Below, in pieces: positions 1 through 6,233 of a stretch of DNA of 6,233 nucleotides (positions are counted from its first letter, which is position 1; every line of letters starts with the position of its first letter). Below the pieces are notes generated by a model. The model saw only the letters and a list, made by a program, of their open reading frames with translations. It did not search any database and was not told where the DNA came from. The position numbers and the translations under genes were made by a program. The stretch lies in NCBI GenBank assembly GCA_017882205.1, contig JADGPY010000185.1, positions 1-6,233 on the forward strand, in the 5' to 3' direction. This DNA is from Chitinophagaceae bacterium. GTDB lineage: Bacteria > Bacteroidota > Bacteroidia > Chitinophagales > Chitinophagaceae.

Positions 1-2891
1 CAAATGCAAAACAATTACGAATAAGTCATGTAGGCCTGGAGACTAAAACAATAGCTATTCCGGCAAGTTCTGTTGTTAGCGTTTCTTTGGCAACCGTAAC
101 AGAAAATTTACAGGATGTAGTGGTGGTGGGCTATATCAGTCAGAAAAAGCCATCTATAACTGGTGCTGTTTCTACGGTTAATATGGGCGATTTAAGTAAA
201 ACAAGAATAGCAGATGTGTCACAGGCCTTACAGGGGCAGGTAGCAGGTGTTTTTGTTGCCGCCAATACAGGCGCTCCAGGAGATGGAATTATCATCCGTA
301 TAAGAGGAGAAGGTACACTTGGAAATAATGATGCACTATATGTAGTGGATGGAGTGCCGACACGTGACATTTCTTTTTTAAACCAATCTGATGTGAAATC
401 AATTACTGTGTTAAAAGATGCAGCTGCAACAGCAATTTATGGTTCAAGAGCAGCAAGCGGGGTAGTTGTTATTACTACAAATAGCGGCACAAAAGGTAAA
501 AACAATATTATAGTAGATTATAACTCAGGTTTCTATAATGCCACTAATATGCCAAAAATGTTAGATGCAACTCAATATTTAACGGTAAAGGATATAGCCT
601 GGCATAATACAATTGGTAATTCATCCAGTGGTATTAGTCCCTATGCCCAATTAAAAAGCAGCGGAAATTATGCAAATACTAATTGGCAAAAAGAATTATT
701 CACAACGGGGATTTCAAAAAATTTGCAGGTAGCAGCAAATGGAGGTTCAGATAATGTTCAGTATTTATTATCCGCCGGTTATTTTGACGAAAATGGAATA
801 GTGGTAGAAAACCATGATAAATACCAACGTATTAATTTTAGGGCAAATGTCAATGCAAATCTTAGCGATAGGCTTAGGGTAGGAGTGAATATGCAGGTTA
901 GTAATGCTATTCAGGATAAGCTTTCCTCGAGTGGTGATGCTCCTGGTATAATACGTCACGCAATGTTGCGTCCTCCTGTATTAAGTGTTTATAAAAGCAC
1001 ATCTGACCCAACTTATGATGCAAACGACCCTTATACTGATTTGCCGTTTTATGCAGATAATCTTGCAGCAAACGGTGGCAAATGGAATGGCAGCCAAAAC
1101 GCATTCGAATTTACTTCTAACCCAATAGCAATTGTTCATTTTACAGATAATAAGTTAGCTACTTTTCAAAACTTTGGCAATGTGTATGGTGAGTACAGTT
1201 TATTAAAAGATAAATCTTTAAAATTCAAATCGAACCTTGGCGTAGATATTAGTTTTATCCATAACAAAAACTTTGCACAAAATTTTGGCGATGATGATGG
1301 CGGAGGAGGCTCTGTCTACCCTGGAATGGGAAGAAATAACAGGCCCAACAGTTTAAGTGATGAAAGAGGTGAAACAAAAACTTTTACTTTCAGTAACACG
1401 TTGAATTATCAAAAAACTTTTAACGGAAAACATAGTATCAACGCATTATTAGGTACAGAATCTATTGACAGCAGGCAGGATGTAATGAGTGGCAGTAGAA
1501 TTAATTTTGATAATTCAACAGATCCGTTCAGGTATTTAGACTATGGCAGTACTACATCAGTATGGAATGGGGGGACCCAGCCTGACAACTGGAACTTGGT
1601 TTCTTTCTTTGGATCTGCTACATACGGCTATGAAACCAAATATTTTTTAACTGCAACCGCAAGGCAGGATGGTTCTTCACGGTTTGGTCCAAGCCACAAA
1701 TGGGGATTTTTTCCATCGGTAGCTGGTGCATGGATTGTATCACAGGAAAAGTTTATGCAGGGTATTGATTGGGTATCTAATCTAAAATTCAGAGCAAGCT
1801 GGGGCATTTCAGGCAACCAGGAAATTCCAAACGATGCTTATCAAACAGTGGTTACACAGGTTGGCGGGGTTGTTAATAAAATCAGGTATGGTAACCCGGA
1901 TGTTAAATGGGAAGCCACCACTCAAACAAATATCGGTATGGATTTGACGGTGCTTAAAAACAGGCTGACAATTACCGCAGATTATTTCAATAAAAATACG
2001 AATGATATTTTGCTTGCCGTTCCATTGCCGGCTGTATCAGTGGGGGTAATTGAAAGTACTTATATTAATTCAGGTTCTGTAAATAACAAAGGGTTTGAAC
2101 TGGGAGTCAGGTATCAAAATAATGAACACCCATTCAAATACAGTGTAAATGCCAACCTGGCTACGCTTAAAAATAATGTAACTAAGCTCTTTACTTTTGT
2201 ACCAAACATTATCGACAATACAAATCATACCAAAACGCAGGCTGGACAACCCATCAATGCTTATTTTGGTTACCAGTTTGATGGTATTTACCAAAATACA
2301 GCAGAGATTACCAAAACCCTGTTTACAAATACCAATGGCACGGTACCGGGCGATATAAAGTTTAAAGATATAAACGGCGATGGCCAGATAGATGATAACG
2401 ACAGAACATTTATCGGCAATCCAATTCCAAAATTTACTTACGGTTTTTCTTTCTCTTCTTCTTACAAAAACTTTGATTTCTCATTTTTAATCCAGGGTGT
2501 ACAGGGAGTTGACAGGTACAATGATCTAAAACAAATTTTAAATTACGATACCCGTCCGTTTAACTCTACAACAAAAGTATTAAAAGCATGGACAGGTGAA
2601 GGCTCTACAAACACTACACCAAGGGTTACTTTTAACGATAATGGAGGCAGCAAAGTATCAAGTGTTTTTATAGAAGATGCTTCTTATTTAAGATTGAAAA
2701 ATATCGAATTGGGCTATACCTTAAATGTTACTAATGTAGGGATCAAAAGTTTACGTTTTTATATATCAGGCCAAAACCTGCTCACTGCAACTAAATATAC
2801 TGGTTTAGATCCTGAATCTACTTCTTTAAAAGACCAGGGAACCTACCCTCAAATGAAAGCATTTATTGTGGGAGCCAAAATCAATCTTTAA
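1..2891 (+). CDS. SusC/RagA-family TonB-dependent outer-membrane transporter (5' partial)
   Basis: This gene imports glycan fragments across the outer membrane using TonB energy, in complex with the SusD-like lipoprotein encoded next. The frame is open from position 3 to the TAA at 2889-2891, giving 962 residues. The in-frame TTG at 87 is not the true start: the codons before it read as the end of the N-terminal carboxypeptidase-D-like domain (LRISHVGLETK, then VSVSL). The signal peptide and probably 60-90 residues lie left of the window, judging from the roughly 1000-1050 residues usual for the family. The domains run as follows: a TonB-box-like DVVVVGY (114-134); a plug domain (about 150-490) with RIRG, LYVVDGVP and the LKDAAATAIYGSRAASG block; then the beta-barrel. 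An acidic calcium-loop-like DINGDGQIDDND lies at 2367-2402, and the late NLLTATKYTGLDPE is typical of SusC C-termini. The last residue is Leu, where barrel proteins usually end in an aromatic residue. The family call is very secure; the substrate cannot be read from the sequence. Confidence 0.97.
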   Translation, partial: NAKQLRISHVGLETKTIAIPASSVVSVSLATVTENLQDVVVVGYISQKKPSITGAVSTVNMGDLSKTRIADVSQALQGQVAGVFVAANTGAPGDGIIIRIRGEGTLGNNDALYVVDGVPTRDISFLNQSDVKSITVLKDAAATAIYGSRAASGVVVITTNSGTKGKNNIIVDYNSGFYNATNMPKMLDATQYLTVKDIAWHNTIGNSSSGISPYAQLKSSGNYANTNWQKELFTTGISKNLQVAANGGSDNVQYLLSAGYFDENGIVVENHDKYQRINFRANVNANLSDRLRVGVNMQVSNAIQDKLSSSGDAPGIIRHAMLRPPVLSVYKSTSDPTYDANDPYTDLPFYADNLAANGGKWNGSQNAFEFTSNPIAIVHFTDNKLATFQNFGNVYGEYSLLKDKSLKFKSNLGVDISFIHNKNFAQNFGDDDGGGGSVYPGMGRNNRPNSLSDERGETKTFTFSNTLNYQKTFNGKHSINALLGTESIDSRQDVMSGSRINFDNSTDPFRYLDYGSTTSVWNGGTQPDNWNLVSFFGSATYGYETKYFLTATARQDGSSRFGPSHKWGFFPSVAGAWIVSQEKFMQGIDWVSNLKFRASWGISGNQEIPNDAYQTVVTQVGGVVNKIRYGNPDVKWEATTQTNIGMDLTVLKNRLTITADYFNKNTNDILLAVPLPAVSVGVIESTYINSGSVNNKGFELGVRYQNNEHPFKYSVNANLATLKNNVTKLFTFVPNIIDNTNHTKTQAGQPINAYFGYQFDGIYQNTAEITKTLFTNTNGTVPGDIKFKDINGDGQIDDNDRTFIGNPIPKFTYGFSFSSSYKNFDFSFLIQGVQGVDRYNDLKQILNYDTRPFNSTTKVLKAWTGEGSTNTTPRVTFNDNGGSKVSSVFIEDASYLRLKNIELGYTLNVTNVGIKSLRFYISGQNLLTATKYTGLDPESTSLKDQGTYPQMKAFIVGAKINL

Positions 2892-2914
2892 TTACATCTA
2901 TAAAAATAAATTTT

Positions 2915-4393
2915 ATGAAAAAAATATCATTAGCAGGTTGTATCATCGCAATAGTGTTTTTAGCAGGATGTAAAAAACAGCTAACGTCCCAATCAATAGG
3001 ATTATTAACACAGGATCAGGTAAATGCTACACCAACAATAAATACAGTAGAAACATCCGTTAAGTCATCATATAAATTACTATCCAACACACTAAATATA
3101 CTGGGAGAATGGGATTGGGGTGGCGGACTTGTATTTCAAAATGATGTTGTAGTATCGGATGTTGAATCGGATGACATGGAAAAAAAATGGATTGCTGATG
3201 GAGATCAGCCATGGATGGATGATATCAATAACTTTACTTTTACATCATCCAATGGCGGGCCAAATGGCTTATGGAAATACGATTATGAGGGAATAAAAAG
3301 GCTGAATATTGCCATTGGGTTTTTAACCAACCCTAATTTAGAATCTATTACTGGTATTTCAGCAGCAAGAAAAAATCAATTGCTGGGGGAAGCGTATTAT
3401 TTAAGGTCTTACTATTATTTTTCTTTGGTTACCAACTTTGGGGATGTGCCATTAATTACTTCTTCTGTTGAAACCTACCAGGAAGCATTTAAGGTTGCAG
3501 TAAGGGTAAGTAAAGATACCGTTTGGAGTAAAATTAAAACAGACCTTGCAACAGCAAAAACATTGTTGCCCGATACTAAATTTAGTTCTGCAACAGAACC
3601 ATGGCGGGTTTCAAAAGGTGCGGTGATTGCATTGCAGGCTAAGGCTGCTTTATATACGCAACAATGGAATGATGTAATAACTTTAGTGTCTGCATTGGAA
3701 GCAACTGGTTTTTATAATTTAAACGCAAATTACTTTAGTAGCTTTAATACAAAGTTTACAGATAATGAAGTGATTTTTGCTTATGACCACGAAAGCCTGC
3801 AAACCCCGCAAAATGGCAATGGTTATTGTGCTCCTTTAGGTTGGGGCTTCTTTGCCCCCAGTACAGATTTTATGAACTCCTTTGAACCCAATGATCCACG
3901 TAAATTATTTACGGTAGATGTGGCAAACCAAAATGTAAATAAAATATTAGGCACTTTGGATGGTACCAATAAAGGGAATGATGATGCAGCTAACAATAAA
4001 ATTTTGATCCGTTATGCAGATGCACTATTATGGAAAGCCGAAGCTTATTTGGAAACAGGCGATAATGCAAATGCCATTTTATACATTAACAAAATAAGAG
4101 CAAGGGCAAGAACAACACCAACAGCTACGGGTGGAACAGTCCCTGGTGGTTCATTGCCTGATCGTCCGGCATCAACAGATAAACCAACTATTAAGGGTTG
4201 GTTGATTTCAGAAAGAAGGGCAGAACTGGGTTTTGAAAATCAAAGAATGCCCGATTTAAAAAGATGGGGGATCGCTAAAGCTGTAATGACTGCACTGGGG
4301 AAAAATTTCCAGGACAAACACTACCTGTACCCGATACCCCAGAGCGAAATTGATGCATCTGCAGGGACTTTAACCCAAAATCCGGGATATTAA
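2915..4393 (+). CDS. SusD/RagB-family surface glycan-binding lipoprotein
   Basis: This is the SusD-like partner that binds glycan at the cell surface and acts as a lid on the SusC channel. It is complete at 492 residues, within the normal family range. The ATG at 2915 is followed by a lipoprotein signal peptide (MKKISLAG, hydrophobic core, lipobox FLAGC) with the lipidated Cys at residue 19. The N-terminal SusD-like domain contains LLGEAYYLRSYYYFSLVTNFGDVPL at about residues 156-180, given here as the family's helix and loop signature. The C-terminal RagB/SusD domain has NDPRKLF, then IRYADALLWKAEAY in a TPR-like helix, SERRAELGFENQRMPDLKRWG (about 432-452, key residues RAELGFE and DLKRWG) and the closing YLYPIPQSEI and QNPGY. 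It lies 23 bp after susC, so the two are almost certainly cotranscribed. The leader is A/T-rich with no Shine-Dalgarno motif, as is normal in Bacteroidota. The residues after Cys19 are KKQ, not an acidic surface-export signal. The ligand is unknown. Confidence 0.97.
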   Translation: MKKISLAGCIIAIVFLAGCKKQLTSQSIGLLTQDQVNATPTINTVETSVKSSYKLLSNTLNILGEWDWGGGLVFQNDVVVSDVESDDMEKKWIADGDQPWMDDINNFTFTSSNGGPNGLWKYDYEGIKRLNIAIGFLTNPNLESITGISAARKNQLLGEAYYLRSYYYFSLVTNFGDVPLITSSVETYQEAFKVAVRVSKDTVWSKIKTDLATAKTLLPDTKFSSATEPWRVSKGAVIALQAKAALYTQQWNDVITLVSALEATGFYNLNANYFSSFNTKFTDNEVIFAYDHESLQTPQNGNGYCAPLGWGFFAPSTDFMNSFEPNDPRKLFTVDVANQNVNKILGTLDGTNKGNDDAANNKILIRYADALLWKAEAYLETGDNANAILYINKIRARARTTPTATGGTVPGGSLPDRPASTDKPTIKGWLISERRAELGFENQRMPDLKRWGIAKAVMTALGKNFQDKHYLYPIPQSEIDASAGTLTQNPGY

Positions 4394-4478
4394 CGCAACC
4401 CATTCCTGCTGGTTAAATACAAGTTTATTTGATCTGCATGTTTATATGAACAAAAAACAGAAATAATATAATACCAGG

Positions 4479-4536
4479 GCGGCACAAGAAGTTTCATAGC
4501 TTAAATTTTAAAAGCTTTTGAAGCAACTTGTGCCGC
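4479..4536. repeat. 58-nt imperfect inverted repeat / strong stem-loop between susD and the GH130-like gene
   Basis: The outer arms are a perfect 10-bp inverted repeat, GCGGCACAAG (4479-4488) and CTTGTGCCGC (4527-4536). Pairing continues inward after a 2x2 internal loop: GTTTCA (4491-4496) with TGAAGC (4519-4524), which includes one G:T pair. It then continues as AGCTT (4498-4502) with AAGCT (4512-4516), closing on a 9-nt A/T loop. That is about 21 base pairs in 58 nt, far more than expected in an A/T-rich spacer. No T-tract follows on either strand, so it is not a classical intrinsic terminator. It could still end or reduce transcription after susCD, or protect the susCD mRNA 3' end. A small REP-like or MITE-like element is another possibility. 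The structure is seen in the sequence; its role is inferred. Confidence 0.75.
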
Positions 4537-4560
4537 TACATTTAAAGACATATTAGATCA

Positions 4561-4573
4561 ACTAACTATTAGT
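4561..4573. promoter_or_regulatory. 13-bp perfect dyad, candidate operator upstream of the GH130-like gene
   Basis: ACTAA-CTA-TTAGT is a perfect 5-bp inverted repeat with a 3-bp spacer. It sits 12 bp before the candidate -7 element at 4586-4593, where a -33 element would be expected, so a protein bound here could control that promoter. In A/T-rich DNA a 5-bp dyad can arise by chance, and no known regulator site is recognised. Confidence 0.25.
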
Positions 4574-4585
4574 CATAAAACTTTA

Positions 4586-4593
4586 TACTTTTG
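4586..4593 (+). promoter_or_regulatory. Candidate Bacteroidota -7 promoter element (TAnnTTTG)
   Basis: TACTTTTG matches the Bacteroidota sigma-ABfr -7 consensus TAnnTTTG at every defined base. It ends 9 bp before the ATG at 4603, which would put transcription start only a few bases ahead of the start codon, or at it. No TTTG or TTG is present at the expected -33 distance, which weakens the call or implies an activator. It also argues against the in-frame TTG at 4591 as the start codon, because that TTG lies inside the element. Confidence 0.35.
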
Positions 4594-4602
4594 ACACTTA
4601 TT

Positions 4603-5790
4603 ATGCAATTAGTTAAACAGTTTCCCGGAACATTTCTTTTGGTTTCTTTATTTTTTTCCTGTGGACAGCAAAAGAAAACGATTCCGGAAGGTCAGTTTGC
4701 CTGGCAAAATTTTAGTAAAGACAAGCAGAAACTATGGCACGAATGGAATTATTCAGAAGAACGTTATTGGGGCACCTTTCCTAAGGGCATTAAAGCTTCT
4801 CCAAATATGTTTGAGGAATATCCCTGGGCAATTGGACCCATCACAAAGTATGAAAACAATCCTGTGTTGGCGCCAACTCCAGGTGCATGGGACATGGGTC
4901 GTTTTTCCGGTGGTGTTCACAATGGATCCATCCTGATTAAAGACTCGATCTTTTATTATGTGTATAGGGGGGAGCGGCCTATTGATGTGAAACAGAATAC
5001 AGAAATTGACTACATCTGTGATATTGGGGTAGCTACCAGCAAAGACGGTATTAATTTCACGAAAGACACTACATATAAGGGGTTTTTTAGAACGGGCGAA
5101 GATAGAAAATACAGTTATGAAGATGTAAATGTGAGCAAGTTTGGTGACACTTATTATTTATTCTGCAATCAATGGTACTGGCCCGATGCGAATGATTATA
5201 AGATCAATGGCACCTTTCTCGCCACTTCCAAAGATCTTATCAACTGGAAAAAAGTTGGTATTGTTTTTCCGAACGCAACACGTACACACCGAAACGCAGT
5301 AGTGCTGCAGAGCCCTACAAACGAAGCAGTAAAAGTGAACGGTAAATTTGTGATGTATATTAATGGTGGCCTAATGGCTTATTCAGATGATATGATCCAT
5401 TGGGAATCTAAAGAGATTGGGAAGGAACCTGGTTTCCCTGGTGGGGAATGTTCTTTTGCTCTAACTGATTATGATAGTAAAAATCCTGGCAACATTATTT
5501 TATTTACCGGGGGTAATCATACAGGACATTTTTATGCTGTAGGCGAAGTTTTGTTCTCTAAAAAAAATCCGGAGAAACCACTGGCTTATCTTCCCCGCCC
5601 TGTGTTAGCTGCTAATCCTAAATTTCCTTATGAGCATGGTTTTTCTACAGAGGCGCCTTTTGAGCCGGTTTCAAGTTTTGCAGATTGCATATTTTTTAAC
5701 GGGTTAACAAAGTACAAAGGGAAATGGTGGTTCTATTACGGAGGAAGCGAATATTATACTTGCCTGGCTGCCGCAATTGATAAAGAGTGA
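4603..5790 (+). CDS. GH130-like beta-propeller glycosidase/phosphorylase lipoprotein
   Basis: This is probably a carbohydrate-active enzyme of the five-bladed propeller type, closest to GH130, whose known members cleave beta-mannosides by phosphorolysis or hydrolysis. The protein has 395 residues from the ATG at 4603. That start is preferred over the in-frame TTG at 4591 because it begins directly with a lipoprotein signal peptide (LLVSLFFSC, lipidated Cys20). Family-like features in order are: KYENNPVLAP (82-91); WDMGRFSGGVHNGSILI (96-112); FYYVYRGE (117-124); IGVATSKDGINF; YEDVNV (172-177); TSKDLINWKKVG; YSDDMIHWES; a late PRPVLAANPKFPYEHG with Glu344; and WWFYYGGSEYYTCLAAA (YYGG 378-381). 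The last block resembles the YYGAAD end of GH130 enzymes. The motif at 173-176 reads EDVN where GH130 proteins commonly have DPR. The N-terminal part (about 31-80, rich in Trp and Tyr) is a family-specific extension I do not recognise. GH43- or GH32-type propellers are less likely alternatives. Its place after susCD suggests it processes the imported glycan. Confidence 0.78.
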   Translation: MQLVKQFPGTFLLVSLFFSCGQQKKTIPEGQFAWQNFSKDKQKLWHEWNYSEERYWGTFPKGIKASPNMFEEYPWAIGPITKYENNPVLAPTPGAWDMGRFSGGVHNGSILIKDSIFYYVYRGERPIDVKQNTEIDYICDIGVATSKDGINFTKDTTYKGFFRTGEDRKYSYEDVNVSKFGDTYYLFCNQWYWPDANDYKINGTFLATSKDLINWKKVGIVFPNATRTHRNAVVLQSPTNEAVKVNGKFVMYINGGLMAYSDDMIHWESKEIGKEPGFPGGECSFALTDYDSKNPGNIILFTGGNHTGHFYAVGEVLFSKKNPEKPLAYLPRPVLAANPKFPYEHGFSTEAPFEPVSSFADCIFFNGLTKYKGKWWFYYGGSEYYTCLAAAIDKE

Positions 5791-5791
5791 C

Positions 5792-5874
5792 CGTGAAGGT
5801 TGAATATTGAAGGTTGAAGTTGAAGGTTGAATATGTATATTTCACGATTCTCTATTCACCATTCACCATTCACG
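5792..5874. repeat. Intergenic cluster of short tandem repeats forming an inverted pair
   Basis: The left half has three copies of TGAAGGTTGAA (5794-5804, 5808-5818, 5821-5831). The right half is five 7-bp units (5840-5874): TTTCACG, ATTCTCT, ATTCACC, ATTCACC and ATTCACG. The halves are nearly complementary: CGTGAA (5792-5797) pairs exactly with TTCACG (5869-5874), and GGTTGAAT (5798-5805) pairs with ATTCACC (5861-5867) with one bulge. The array begins right after the stop codon of the GH130-like gene. It may form a hairpin at the mRNA 3' end or be a dispersed intergenic repeat family. No T-tract marks it as a standard terminator. Confidence 0.7.
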
Positions 5875-5928
5875 AATTAAACCGCCACTTTACTAATAAC
5901 ATAATGTATTAACTGATTTAATTTTACA

Positions 5929-6233
5929 ATGTTACTACCCAAAATTTTTTGGTACATTTTAATTCTATTTTTTTTTGGACTATCATGCAGAACCAGTACA
6001 ATAAAAAATAAAGAATTACTATTCTGGTGCTCTAATAATAACCAGGAAATAAAGCTTTGTAACAATCTAACGGTTACGTGGAACCGAAATAACCCTTCTG
6101 TACCAATTCACATACAACCCATACCGGAAGGACAATCCAGCGAAGAAGTAATTCTTGCTGCAGTGGTAGGAAAAACAACTCCTGATATTTATGCAAATAT
6201 GTGGCAGGGCAATGTTGAAATGTATGCACATGC
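5929..6233 (+). CDS. Extracellular solute-binding lipoprotein of an ABC sugar importer (3' partial)
   Basis: This is the N-terminal 101 residues of what looks like a family 1 (UgpB/MalE-type) sugar-binding protein, which would deliver sugars to an ABC permease. From the ATG at 5929 the frame is open to the window edge. It opens with a lipoprotein signal peptide (MLPKIFWYILILFFFGLSC, lipidated Cys19). The mature part has the family pattern: LLFWCSNNNQEIK (first strand, with the usual W and polar loop), WNRNNPSVPIHIQPIPEG (the partner strand after the first helix), SSEEVILAAVVGKTTPDIYANM (the helix and the conserved TPD-hydrophobic-Y motif) and EMYAHA at the edge. Full-length members have about 400-450 residues, so three quarters are missing. 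No Shine-Dalgarno site is visible and the leader is A/T-rich. It lies 138 bp after the GH130-like gene, across a repeat cluster. Permease genes would be expected to the right. The family call rests on a short stretch but the pattern is good. Confidence 0.82.
   Translation, partial: MLLPKIFWYILILFFFGLSCRTSTIKNKELLFWCSNNNQEIKLCNNLTVTWNRNNPSVPIHIQPIPEGQSSEEVILAAVVGKTTPDIYANMWQGNVEMYAH

Noticed and set aside
87..89. TTG as the start codon of the SusC-like gene.
   Set aside because: The frame is open to the left edge, and its codons encode the end of the carboxypeptidase-D-like domain, so the gene begins outside the window.
4397..4414. AACC/GGTT short hairpin just after susD as a terminator.
   Set aside because: There are only four base pairs with a 10-nt loop and no T-tract.
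4424..4431. TTTATTTG as a -7 promoter element.
   Set aside because: It lacks the conserved A at the second position, and no -33 element is present.
4440..4451. Near-palindrome GTTTATATGAAC as an operator.
   Set aside because: It is short, A/T-rich, imperfect and not tied to any promoter signal, so chance is likely.
4591..4593. TTG as the start codon of the GH130-like gene.
   Set aside because: It lies inside the candidate -7 element and adds four residues before a normal lipoprotein signal peptide. The ATG at 4603 is a better start.
4661..4936. A 91-residue plus-strand open frame in another phase inside the GH130-like gene.
   Set aside because: It is a shadow frame with no family pattern, fully inside a well-supported gene.
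5877..6065. A 62-residue open frame on the minus strand.
   Set aside because: It overlaps the start of the solute-binding gene on the other strand and has no recognisable features. The plus-strand frame has a signal peptide and family motifs.

Overview
The window is an AT-rich piece of a Bacteroidota genome. A Chitinophagaceae-like source is likely, but this is inferred from the style of the genes and not proven. The main evidence is a tandem SusC/SusD pair, the hallmark of a polysaccharide utilization locus (PUL) in this phylum. Lipoprotein signal peptides on the next three genes, short A/T-rich leaders without clear Shine-Dalgarno sites, and one match to the Bacteroidota -7 promoter element (TAnnTTTG) support the assignment.

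Layout, all on the + strand. Positions 1-2891 hold a SusC-like TonB-dependent outer-membrane transporter whose N-terminus lies left of the window; its frame is open from position 3. After 23 bp comes a complete SusD-like lipoprotein (2915-4393). A 209-bp gap follows, holding a strong 58-nt stem-loop, a small 13-bp dyad and a candidate promoter. Next is a complete lipoprotein of 395 residues with a GH130-like five-bladed beta-propeller sequence (4603-5790). A 138-bp gap made largely of short tandem and inverted repeats (5792-5874) separates it from the last gene. That gene starts at 5929 and runs off the right edge: 101 visible residues of an extracellular solute-binding lipoprotein of the ABC sugar-importer type.

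How the genes may work together (inference): SusD captures a glycan or oligosaccharide at the cell surface and SusC imports it across the outer membrane with TonB energy. The GH130-like enzyme would process a product, possibly a beta-mannoside by analogy with its family, and the binding protein would pass sugars to an ABC permease that should be encoded to the right. A SusCD system next to an ABC sugar-binding protein is less usual than the common SusCD plus MFS arrangement and is the most interesting point of the window. Otherwise the content is ordinary accessory carbohydrate-uptake DNA. I see no RNA genes, CRISPR arrays, insertion sequences or transposase genes.
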